Shown here in pieces: positions 57,022 through 64,000 of a stretch of 64,000 bases of DNA. The translations under genes and the position numbers were made by a program. Position 1 is the stretch's first letter. Each line of letters opens with the position of its first letter. Location of the stretch: the NCBI GenBank assembly GCA_963794995.1, contig CAWCFV010000002.1, forward strand, positions 124,001-188,000, given 5' to 3'. The notes under the pieces are model-generated. The model was not told where the DNA came from. It searched no databases and worked only from the letters and a program-made list of their open reading frames with translations. The DNA is from CAWCFV01 sp963794995. Lineage in GTDB: Bacteria; Actinomycetota; Actinomycetes; JACCUZ01.

Positions 57022-58182
57022 GTGAGCGAGCACCGGCTGTCCCGCAGGGCGGCGCGCCGGATCGCGGTGCAGGCCCAGCTGCTCGCCCGCCCCCGGCCGA
57101 CCGACCTCGGGCAGGTCGTCCGGCACCTCACGCTGCTGCAGCTGGACCCGACCTCGGCGGTGGCACCGAGCGCCGACCTCGTGCTGTGGAGCCGCCTGGG
57201 GTCGTCGTACTCACCGGGCGAGCTCACCGACGCCCTCGACCGGCAGTCGCTGATCGAGCTGCAGATGCGGGCCCGCCCGGCCGAGGACCTCGCGCTGTTC
57301 CGTGCGGAGATGGCGCGCTGGCCCGGGCCCGAGCCGCTGCGCGAGTGGCAGGAGGAGCTGCGCGACTGGGTGGACGCCAACGAGGGCGCCCGGCTGGACA
57401 TCCTCGAGCGCCTGCGCATGGACGGCCCGCTCCCCGGCAGCCAGCTGCCGGACACCTGCGTCGTCCCCTGGCGCTCCAGCGGCTGGAACGACCACCGCAA
57501 CGCCCGGATGATGCTCTCGCTGATGGTCGACCGGGGCGAGGTGGCGGCCGCGGGTCGTGACGGAACCGAGCGGCTGTGGGACCTGGCCGAGCGGGTCTAC
57601 CCCGACGACGTCGGCATCGGCGCCGACGAGGCCGCGCGGGTCCTGGCCGAGCGCCGGCTGCGCGCCCTGGGGATCGCCCGCGCGACGAGCACCGTGACGC
57701 CCGGCGAGCCGAACCACGTCGGGGAGGTCGGTGAGCCGGCCGTCGTCGAGGGCGTGCGCGGTTCGTGGCGGGTGGACCCCGCCTACCTCGACCGGCCCTT
57801 CTCCGGGCGGGCCGCACTGCTGTCGCCGCTGGACCGGCTCGTCTTCGACCGCCGGCGGATGGCGGAGATCTTCGAGTTCGACTACCAGCTCGAGATGTAC
57901 AAGCCCGCGCGCACGCGTCGCTGGGGCTACTGGGCGATGCCCGTCCTGTACGGCGACCGGCTGGTCGGGAAGCTCGACGCGGCCGCGGACCGCAACGCCG
58001 GAGTGCTCCGGGTCGCCGCTCTCCACGAGGACGTCCCGTTCACCGCGGCGATGACGACGGCGGTGCGGCGCGAGATCGCCGAGCTGGCCCGGTGGCTCCG
58101 GCTCGAGCTCGTGATGCCGGACGGCGCAGCGCGACCGGGTTCGCGCTCAGGGGGAGGCGATCCGGCCGAGTCCGGCCGGTAG
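57022..58182 (+). CDS. Winged-helix DNA-binding (AlkZ/DUF1006-like) protein
   Basis: A 386-residue protein of the HTH_42/AlkZ superfamily: LSRRAARRIAVQAQLLARPR, LGQVVRHLTLLQLDPTSAVA, LWSRLGSSYSPGELTDALDR, LLSPLDRLVFDRRRMAEIFE and FDYQLEMYKPARTRRWGYWA. AlkZ relatives are DNA glycosylases that unhook crosslinks; some members lack the catalytic Gln pair. QAQ near residue 16 could be that pair. The start is leaderless by spacing. The 3' end overlaps the convergent pgl gene by 36 bases. Confidence 0.82.
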   Translation: MSEHRLSRRAARRIAVQAQLLARPRPTDLGQVVRHLTLLQLDPTSAVAPSADLVLWSRLGSSYSPGELTDALDRQSLIELQMRARPAEDLALFRAEMARWPGPEPLREWQEELRDWVDANEGARLDILERLRMDGPLPGSQLPDTCVVPWRSSGWNDHRNARMMLSLMVDRGEVAAAGRDGTERLWDLAERVYPDDVGIGADEAARVLAERRLRALGIARATSTVTPGEPNHVGEVGEPAVVEGVRGSWRVDPAYLDRPFSGRAALLSPLDRLVFDRRRMAEIFEFDYQLEMYKPARTRRWGYWAMPVLYGDRLVGKLDAAADRNAGVLRVAALHEDVPFTAAMTTAVRREIAELARWLRLELVMPDGAARPGSRSGGGDPAESGR

Positions 58183-58926
58183 GCGGCTCGCGGCGGCGCG
58201 GTCGAGCAGCCACAGCGTCCGGTCGCGACCCTGCGCCGCGGCGGCCGGGACCTGGTGCTCGCCGGCCCCGGACAGCGCGAGCGCGACGGCCGTCGCCTTG
58301 TCCTCGCCGGCGACGACGGCCCACACCTCGCGGGCCCCCTGCACCACGCCGAAGCCGAGCGTGATCCGGGTCGGCGGCGGCTTGGGGGAGTTCCGGACGG
58401 CGAAGGCCGGGCGGTCGTCGTAGAGCGCCGGGTGCTCGGGGAACAGGGAGTTGATGTGGCCGTCGGGGCCGACCCCGACGAGGAACACGTCGAAGGCGGG
58501 GGCCGGGCCGTGGTCCTCCGGCCGTGCGGCAGCCGCCAGCTCGTCGACGTAGCGGGCGGCCGCCGAGTCGACGTCGTCGCCGTCGGGGCCGTCGCTCGCC
58601 CCCATGGCGTGCACCCGGGACGGGTCCACCGGCACGAGGTCGAGCAGCGCCCCGCGGGCGAGCGTCTCGTTGCGCTCGGGGTCACCGGAGGGCAGGAACC
58701 GCTCGTCACCCCACCAGAGGTCCAGGCGCCGCCAGTCGACGGCGTCGCGCGCGGGGGACTCCGCGACCGCGGCGAGCGTGGTGCGGGCGATGCTCCCGCC
58801 GGTGAGCACCACGGACGCCGTCCCGCGGGCCGACTGCACGTCGACCAGGCGGGTGATCAGCCGCGCCGCCACCGCGGCCGCCAGCTCGTCGGGGTCCCGG
58901 TGGACCAGGACGGTCGGGGTGCTCAC
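58147..58926 (-). CDS. pgl: 6-phosphogluconolactonase
   Basis: Hydrolyses 6-phosphogluconolactone, the product of Zwf. The 259-residue DevB-type enzyme shows VVLTGGSIARTTLAAV, RLDLWWGDERFLPSGDPERN, FLVGVGPDGHINSLFPEHPA and SPKPPPTRITLGF. It is the last gene of the tal-pgi-zwf-opcA-pgl operon and its GTG start is overlapped by opcA's stop. Its C-terminus lies over the last 36 bases of the opposite winged-helix gene. Confidence 0.93.
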   Translation of the reverse strand: MSTPTVLVHRDPDELAAAVAARLITRLVDVQSARGTASVVLTGGSIARTTLAAVAESPARDAVDWRRLDLWWGDERFLPSGDPERNETLARGALLDLVPVDPSRVHAMGASDGPDGDDVDSAAARYVDELAAAARPEDHGPAPAFDVFLVGVGPDGHINSLFPEHPALYDDRPAFAVRNSPKPPPTRITLGFGVVQGAREVWAVVAGEDKATAVALALSGAGEHQVPAAAAQGRDRTLWLLDRAAASRLPAGLGRIASP

Positions 58927-60062
58927 GACCGCTTGCCCGCCTTCCTGGCGGCGACCTTCTTCGTCGTCCGCTTGGCGGTGGCCGCCGCGGCCTTCTTGGT
59001 GGCGGCCGCCTTCGCCTTGCTGGCCTTCTCCACGGCCGTTTTCGTCGGCTTCTTCGGCGTGGACCGGGCAGGGGCCTTGGCCGCGGAGGTGGCGGCGCGC
59101 CGCCGCTCGGGGTCCTTCCAGATCAGCGTGCGCATGGGGGACCGGCTGTCGAGGCCCTTCTCGCCGGTGACGACGGACAGCGCGTCGGCGTAGGGCTGGT
59201 CGGCGTCCAGCCGGCGCAGCTCCTCGGCGAGCAGCTCACCGAGCTCGCGGCGCTTGAGCGGCAGCTGCCGGTCGGTGATGCCGGTCCGCGACAGGGTGGC
59301 CAGGTAGCCGTCCGGCCGGTCGATGCGCATCCGGTCCTTGCTGCCGAAGCGGACCTCCACGGCGGTCACGCCGGGGCCCGGCGAGTCGGTGCGCTTCACC
59401 TTGATGCCCAACCGGGCGGTGATCCATCCGGCGAGCAGCGCTGCGCTCGGGTTGCCGCGCGCGGCCTGCACCTCGGCCGAGGTGGGGACCTCGGCCATGT
59501 CGTCGAAGGCCGACGCGAGCAGCGCCCGCCACGGCGTCGCGCGGGTCCACGAGAGGTCGGTGTCCCCGGGGGCGTAGTCCTTGGCCCGGCGGCGCAGGGC
59601 GGCCAGGGCGTCCTCGTCGGTGGTGGCGTCGGTGACCCGGCGGGACGCGAGGACGCCGAGGGCGTCCCAGGCGAGCTTGTCCGGGGTGGAGCCGTGGAAC
59701 CAGGTGATCACGGGTGCGTCGGACGCCAGCAGCGGCAGCACGACGGACTCGGCGTGCAGCGAGAGCCGTCCGTACATCCGCATCATCACGGCCTCGTTGG
59801 CCCCGAGCCGGCCGCCCACCTGCACCTCGGCGTCCAGGCGGTCGTCGGCATCGACCCGGCGGCGCACGACGACCAGGAGCCGGCAGGGGTGCGCCGCCGC
59901 GGCGGTGGTGGCCGCCTGCTGGGCCTCCTCCGCGTGGTCCTCCTCGGCGACGACGACCAGCGTCAGCGCCAGGCCGGACGCCAGCGCCCCGGCCGCACGG
60001 CGTTCGGCCGCCAGGGTCTTGACGATCTCGGTGCCGTTGGTGTCCCACAGGATCGTCGTCAT
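58923..60062 (-). CDS. opcA: OpcA, allosteric partner of Zwf, with histone-like tail
   Basis: A 379-residue OpcA-type protein needed for activity or regulation of glucose-6-phosphate dehydrogenase. The body shows TTILWDTNGTEIVKTLAAER at the start, ANEAVMMRMYGRLSLHAES, DAPVITWFHGSTPDKLAWDA and GYLATLSRTGITDRQLPLKR. The last 60 residues (after PMRTLIWKDPERRR) are almost only Lys, Ala and Thr, such as KAAATKKAAAATAKRTTKKV, like an H1-type tail. OpcA of related bacteria is about 300 residues, so the tail is an addition. The ATG follows zwf by two bases. Confidence 0.9.
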   Translation of the reverse strand: MTTILWDTNGTEIVKTLAAERRAAGALASGLALTLVVVAEEDHAEEAQQAATTAAAAHPCRLLVVVRRRVDADDRLDAEVQVGGRLGANEAVMMRMYGRLSLHAESVVLPLLASDAPVITWFHGSTPDKLAWDALGVLASRRVTDATTDEDALAALRRRAKDYAPGDTDLSWTRATPWRALLASAFDDMAEVPTSAEVQAARGNPSAALLAGWITARLGIKVKRTDSPGPGVTAVEVRFGSKDRMRIDRPDGYLATLSRTGITDRQLPLKRRELGELLAEELRRLDADQPYADALSVVTGEKGLDSRSPMRTLIWKDPERRRAATSAAKAPARSTPKKPTKTAVEKASKAKAAATKKAAAATAKRTTKKVAARKAGKRS

Positions 60063-60064
60063 GG

Positions 60065-61648
60065 CTACGGACGCCTCCAGACCCGGCCGTCACGCGCGAG
60101 CATCTCGACGGCGCCCTTCGGCCCCCACTCACCGGCCCGGTAGAGCTCTGGCCTGCTGCCGGCCCAGAACTCCTCGAGCGGGTCGATGACCCGCCAGGAC
60201 AGCTCGACCTCCTCGTTGCGGGGGAACAGCGTGGCGTCGCCGATGAGCACGTCGAGCAGCAGCCGCTCGTACGCCTCGGGGGAGGACTCGGTGAACGCCT
60301 CTCCGTACAGGAAGTCCATCGACACGTCTCGGACCTCCATCGCCGAGCCCGGCACCTTGGAGCCGAACCTCAGCGTGACGCCCTCGTCGGGCTGGACCCG
60401 GACGACCAGCTGGTTGTGGCCGAGCTCCTCGGTGTCGGTTGCCGCGAACGGCAGGTGCGGCGCCTTCTTGAAGACCACCGCGATCTCGGTGACCCGCCGC
60501 GGGAGCCTCTTGCCGGTACGCAGGTAGAACGGGACCCCGGCCCACCGTCGCGTCTCGACGTTGAGCCGGACGGCGGCGTAGGTCTCGGTGCGCGACCCCT
60601 TCGGCACGTTCTCCTCGTCGAGGTAGGACACCACCCGCTGCCCGCCGAGCCAGCCCTGGTCGTACTGGCCGCGGATCGCGTAGCTCGCGAGGTCCTTCGG
60701 CAGCTCGATGGCACCGAGCACCTTGGTCTTCTCGGTGCGGATCGCTTCGGCGTCGAACGCGACCGGCTCCTCCATGGCGGTCAGGGCGAGCAGCTGCAGC
60801 ACGTGGTTCTGCAGCACGTCGCGCGCCGCCCCGGCAGTGTCGTAGAAGCCGGCCCGGCTGCCGATGCCGACGTCCTCGGCCATGGTGATCTGCACCGAGT
60901 CGACGAAGTTGCCGTTCCAGACCGGCTCGAACAGCGTGTTGGCGAAACGCATCGCCAGCAGGTTCTGGACGGTCTCCTTGCCGAGGTAGTGGTCGATGCG
61001 GAAGACGTCGCGCGCCGTGAACACCTCGTCGACGAGCCGGTTGAGGTCCATGCCGCTCTGCAGGTCGTGCCCGAACGGCTTCTCCACGACGACGCGACGC
61101 CACCCGCCGCGCTCGGAGTTGTCGGCCATCCGGGTGCGCTGCATCTGCTTGAGCACCACGGGGAACATCGCCGGGGGGATCGAGAGGTAGAACGCGGCGT
61201 TGCCCTGGATGCCGTGCGACTCCTCCATCGCGATCAGGGTCGACGCGAGGGCGTCGAAGGCGTCGTCGTCGTCGAAGGAGCCGGGGACGAAGCGGATGCT
61301 GTCGGCAAGGCGGGCCCAGACGTCCTCGCGGAAGCCGGTGCGGGCGCCCTCCTCGGCTGCGGTGCGGGCGAGGTGGGCGAAGTCGCCGTCACCCCAGTCG
61401 CGGCGCGCGAAGCCGACCATGGCGAAGCCAGGGGGCAGCAGCCCCCGGTTGGCGAGGTCGTAGACGGCGGGGATCAGCTTCTTGCGGGCCAGGTCGCCCG
61501 TCACGCCGAACACCACCAGCGCGCACGGGCCGGGCACGCGAGGCAGCCGCCGGTCCCGCGGGTCGCGCAGCGGGTTGTCGTGCAGGACGTGGCGCGGCTG
61601 GTGGTCGTCCGGCGGGATGTCCCGCAGCGGCGGGTAGCTCGCGGTCAC
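60065..61648 (-). CDS. zwf: Glucose-6-phosphate 1-dehydrogenase
   Basis: Oxidises glucose 6-phosphate to the lactone, making NADPH. The 527 residues contain VVFGVTGDLARKKLIPAVYD (nucleotide loop, about 44-63), VVVEKPFGHDLQSGMDLNRL, RIDHYLGKETVQNLLAMRFA (substrate motif with His) and VQITMAEDVGIGSRAGFYDT. The first 40 residues are variable (DIPPDDHQPRHVLHDNPLRD). The GTG start shares GTGA with the pgi stop, and opcA begins two bases after the zwf stop. Confidence 0.95.
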   Translation of the reverse strand: MTASYPPLRDIPPDDHQPRHVLHDNPLRDPRDRRLPRVPGPCALVVFGVTGDLARKKLIPAVYDLANRGLLPPGFAMVGFARRDWGDGDFAHLARTAAEEGARTGFREDVWARLADSIRFVPGSFDDDDAFDALASTLIAMEESHGIQGNAAFYLSIPPAMFPVVLKQMQRTRMADNSERGGWRRVVVEKPFGHDLQSGMDLNRLVDEVFTARDVFRIDHYLGKETVQNLLAMRFANTLFEPVWNGNFVDSVQITMAEDVGIGSRAGFYDTAGAARDVLQNHVLQLLALTAMEEPVAFDAEAIRTEKTKVLGAIELPKDLASYAIRGQYDQGWLGGQRVVSYLDEENVPKGSRTETYAAVRLNVETRRWAGVPFYLRTGKRLPRRVTEIAVVFKKAPHLPFAATDTEELGHNQLVVRVQPDEGVTLRFGSKVPGSAMEVRDVSMDFLYGEAFTESSPEAYERLLLDVLIGDATLFPRNEEVELSWRVIDPLEEFWAGSRPELYRAGEWGPKGAVEMLARDGRVWRRP

Positions 61649-63249
61649 ACGCCCTCCTGCAGGGCCGTCGCGGCGGCGAGCAGCTGGCGCAGGCCGTCGG
61701 CGCGGTCCCGCAGGTGCAGGCGGACCACGGGCCGGTCCCGCTCCGTCAGCGCCCCCAGGTCGCCCAGCGCCTGGGCCATCTGGAGGCGGCCGAAGGAGAA
61801 CGGGCGCCCCGGCACGTCCACGTCGTGGGTCACCGCCCCGGTGACCTGGAGGAAGACCCCGACGGCGGGACCGCCCTTGTGGAACTGGCCGGTCGAGTGC
61901 AGGAACCGCGGCGCCCAGCCGAAGGTCACCGGCCGCCCGCCCGCGGCGCGGGCCAGCAGGGGACGCAGGTCCTCGGCGGCGTCGTCGCCGTGCCGGTCGA
62001 GGTAGGCCATCACCGCGAGGTAGCCGTCGCTGCCGACGGCACCGACCAGGCCGCGGAGGACGCCGACGAGGTCGGCCGGCGAGCCGAGGGCGGTCAGGTC
62101 GCCGTGCACCTCGACGTCGCCGTCGACCAGGCTCGGCTCGCCCTCCGGCAGCGGTCCGTCACCGGCCTCGTCGAGGATCCTGCCGGTGTTCTCCTTCGAC
62201 TCGGCCACGTTGGGCTGGTCGAAGGGGTTGATGCCGAGGATGGTTCCGGCGACCGCCGTGGCGTACTCCCAGAGCAGGAACTGCCCGCCGAGCGAGCCGG
62301 TGACCGATGCCGCCTCGACCCCGGGGCGGCCCGGGCCGAGCACGACCCGGAAGGCGTCCGGGCCCGCGTCGGCGAACCCGGGGGCGTCGGTGCCCTCGAC
62401 GACGACGGGCAGGATGCCGACGCCCTGCTTGCCGGTCGACTCGGCGACCAGCTGCTCGGCCCAGTCGCCGAACCCGACGATGCCCGACCCGGAGTCGGCG
62501 ATCACGAGCTTGTCGCGACCGGCCGTCGCCGAGTCGCCGAGCGCCCGGCCCAGGACGATGCCCGGGTTGTCGTCGGTCCCGAGCTCGCCGGCCAGCACCC
62601 GCGCGTCGGCGAGCAGGCGCTCGACGTCGGCGCCGGCCAGGTGGCTCGGGGTCAGACCGAAGGCGGACAGGGCGCTGTAGCGACCACCGACGTCCGGGTC
62701 CGCCAGCACCACGGTGTAGCCGGCCTCGGTGGCCGCTGCGTGCAGGGGCGAGTCGGGGTCGGTGACGACCACGATCCGCTGCGCGACCTCGGCGTCGGTG
62801 AGCCCGGCGTCGCGGAACGCCTGCTCGTACGCCCGGCGGTGGCTGTCGGTCTCGACGGTACCGCCGCTCTTGGAGGCGACCACGAGGACGGTGCGGTCGA
62901 TGCGGTCGGCCAGCGCCGCGGCGACCTGGTGCGGGTCGGTGCTGTCGAGGATGGTGAGGTCGGCACCGGCGGTGCGGGTGATGACCTCGGGTGCCAGCGA
63001 CGAGCCGCCCATGCCGGCCAGCACGACGTGGTCGAGCCCTGCGGCCGAGAGCCGGTCCTTGATCTCACGCAGCTGCGGGAGCAGGGCCTGCGAGCTGCTG
63101 GGGAGGTCCAGCCAGCCCAGCCGCACCGCCGCCTCGGGCTGGGCCTCGGGCCCCCAGAGGCTGTCGTCCTTCGCGGCGAGGGCGCCGGCGAGACCGGTGA
63201 GGTCCCGGCCTCCCGGAGGGGCGGAGCCGACGGTGACGCTCACGCTCAC
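61645..63249 (-). CDS. pgi: Glucose-6-phosphate isomerase
   Basis: Interconverts glucose and fructose 6-phosphate. The 534-residue protein has SIS-type segments VVLAGMGGSSLAPEVITRTA, VLVVASKSGGTVETDSHRRA, VADADVGGRYSALSAFGL-like VGGRYSALSAFGLTPSHLAG, and SLGGQFLLWEYATAVAGTIL with FDQPNVAESKENTG. This is the actinobacterial type that in some bacteria is fused to transaldolase; here the genes remain separate. The start GTG 63249 forms GTGA with the tal stop; GTG 63243 is a close alternative. The stop overlaps zwf. Confidence 0.92.
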   Translation of the reverse strand: MSVSVTVGSAPPGGRDLTGLAGALAAKDDSLWGPEAQPEAAVRLGWLDLPSSSQALLPQLREIKDRLSAAGLDHVVLAGMGGSSLAPEVITRTAGADLTILDSTDPHQVAAALADRIDRTVLVVASKSGGTVETDSHRRAYEQAFRDAGLTDAEVAQRIVVVTDPDSPLHAAATEAGYTVVLADPDVGGRYSALSAFGLTPSHLAGADVERLLADARVLAGELGTDDNPGIVLGRALGDSATAGRDKLVIADSGSGIVGFGDWAEQLVAESTGKQGVGILPVVVEGTDAPGFADAGPDAFRVVLGPGRPGVEAASVTGSLGGQFLLWEYATAVAGTILGINPFDQPNVAESKENTGRILDEAGDGPLPEGEPSLVDGDVEVHGDLTALGSPADLVGVLRGLVGAVGSDGYLAVMAYLDRHGDDAAEDLRPLLARAAGGRPVTFGWAPRFLHSTGQFHKGGPAVGVFLQVTGAVTHDVDVPGRPFSFGRLQMAQALGDLGALTERDRPVVRLHLRDRADGLRQLLAAATALQEGV

Positions 63250-64000
63250 CTGTCGGCCTTGACGAGCCGCTCGAGCTCGGCCCTGGTGGAGTCGAGCAGG
63301 TCCTTCCAGGACGCCTCGAACTTCTCGACCCCCTCGTCCTCCAGCACCTGCACCACGTCGTCGATGTCCACCCCGGCCTCGCGCAGGGCTGCCATGGTGG
63401 CGGCGGCCGAGCCGTACTCGCCGCGGATCGTGTCGCCCCGCACCTCGCCGTGGTCGGCGACCGCGTCGAGGGTCGGCTCCGGCATGGTGTTCACCACGCC
63501 GCGGGTGACCAGCTCGACGACGTACTGCGTGTCGTCGTACGCCGGGTCCTTGACGCCGGTCGAGGCCCACAGCGGTCGCTGGGGGCGGGCACCGGCGTCG
63601 GCCAGCGCGGTCCACCGCGGCGTGCCGAAGACCTCCTCGAAGGCCTGGAAGGCGAGCCGGGCGTTGGCGATCGCCGCCTTCCCCTTGAGGTCGACGGCCT
63701 CGGGGGAGCCGACCTTGTCCAGCCGCTTGTCGACCTCGGTGTCGACGCGGCTGACGAAGAACGACGCGACCGACGCGAGGTTGGTCAGGTCGTGGCCGGC
63801 GGCCCGGGCCCGCTCGATGCCGGTGACGTAGGCGTCCATCACGTCGCGGTAGCGCTCGAGGGAGAAGATCAGCGTGACGTTGACGCTGATGCCCTCGGCG
63901 ATGCACTGCTCGATCGCCGGGAGGCCGGCTCTCGTCGCGGGGATCTTGATGAACAGGTTGGGGCGGTCCACCAGCCACCAGAGCTGGCGGGCCTCCGCCA
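63246..64000 (-). CDS. tal: Transaldolase (5' end cut by window edge)
   Basis: Transfers a three-carbon ketol unit in the non-oxidative pentose phosphate pathway. The visible 251 residues include RPNLFIKIPATRAGLPAIEQ (Schiff-base Lys in IKIPAT), GISVNVTLIFSLERYRDVMD, VASFFVSRVDTEVDKRLDKV and LWASTGVKDPAYDDTQYVVE. The coding frame continues past 64000, so the N-terminal part including the first Asp-containing strands is outside the window. It leads the operon with pgi, zwf, opcA and pgl, an arrangement common in actinobacteria. The TGA shares four bases with the pgi start. Confidence 0.92.
   Translation of the reverse strand, partial: AEARQLWWLVDRPNLFIKIPATRAGLPAIEQCIAEGISVNVTLIFSLERYRDVMDAYVTGIERARAAGHDLTNLASVASFFVSRVDTEVDKRLDKVGSPEAVDLKGKAAIANARLAFQAFEEVFGTPRWTALADAGARPQRPLWASTGVKDPAYDDTQYVVELVTRGVVNTMPEPTLDAVADHGEVRGDTIRGEYGSAAATMAALREAGVDIDDVVQVLEDEGVEKFEASWKDLLDSTRAELERLVKADR

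Noticed and set aside
1..64000. tRNA, rRNA, CRISPR, insertion sequence or prophage.
   Set aside because: I looked for tRNA arms (GGTTCGA-type), repeat-spacer arrays, transposase motifs and terminal inverted repeats and found none I could support.

Overview
The window is about 73% G+C or higher by eye. It uses GTG starts freely, stitches its operons with 4-base stop/start overlaps (GTGA or ATGA), and carries a housekeeping gene order typical of high-G+C Actinobacteria. The run tlyA, NAD kinase, recN, steA, steB, pyrG, NUDIX, ald, xerD, parA, scpA, scpB/rluB, aroH, tyrA, cmk, der suggests a Nocardioidaceae-like soil actinomycete. That assignment is an inference from gene content and cannot be proven without a search.

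Layout. 1-12.2 kb: a DUF1015 gene cut by the left edge, TPR and HAD proteins, a lysine-repeat histone/phasin-like protein, tlyA (with a one-base frameshift here), nadK, recN, the steA/steB division pair, pyrG and a NUDIX hydrolase. 12.3-17.3 kb: two tandem paralogous Tat-exported proteins of unknown function, a membrane protein, alanine dehydrogenase, xerD (apparently starting at CTG) and a secreted trypsin-like protease. 17.4-29.2 kb: parA, a small DNA-binding-like gene, scpA, a continuous scpB-rluB frame, a DUF222/HNH gene behind a perfect actinobacterial SOS box, two methyltransferases, an EamA exporter, then aroH-tyrA-cmk-der.

30.3-55.1 kb is an accessory catabolic region. It holds maturation factors for molybdenum hydroxylases (MoxR/CoxD, VWA/CoxE, XdhC/CoxI, a MocA-like nucleotidyltransferase) and the three subunits of an AllFGH (FdrA/YlbE/YlbF)-type oxamate carbamoyltransferase. 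A divergent NCS2 purine/uracil permease is followed by a coxMSLG molybdenum hydroxylase whose large subunit has a form-II-like active-site loop. Further on, an ADP-ribosylglycohydrolase-PfkB-trmB operon is divergent from a nitrilase-hyuA-hyuB operon. Read together, this looks like uptake and oxidation of a nitrogen heterocycle (purine, hydantoin or similar), ending in oxamate to carbamoyl phosphate. The substrate is not established.

55.2-64 kb: a secreted repeat protein, an SRPBCC protein, a MerB-like organomercurial lyase homologue, an AlkZ-like winged-helix protein, and the operon tal-pgi-zwf-opcA-pgl of hexose phosphate/pentose phosphate metabolism on the minus strand, with tal cut by the right edge.

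Two window-scale signals stand out. At least 15 genes have a TANNNT or CANNNT -10 hexamer ending 6-8 bases before the start codon, which predicts leaderless mRNAs. Two genes (tlyA, allF) carry clean single-base indels that may be sequencing errors or real mutations. No stretch over 300 bases lacks a gene. I saw no tRNA, rRNA, CRISPR array or insertion sequence.
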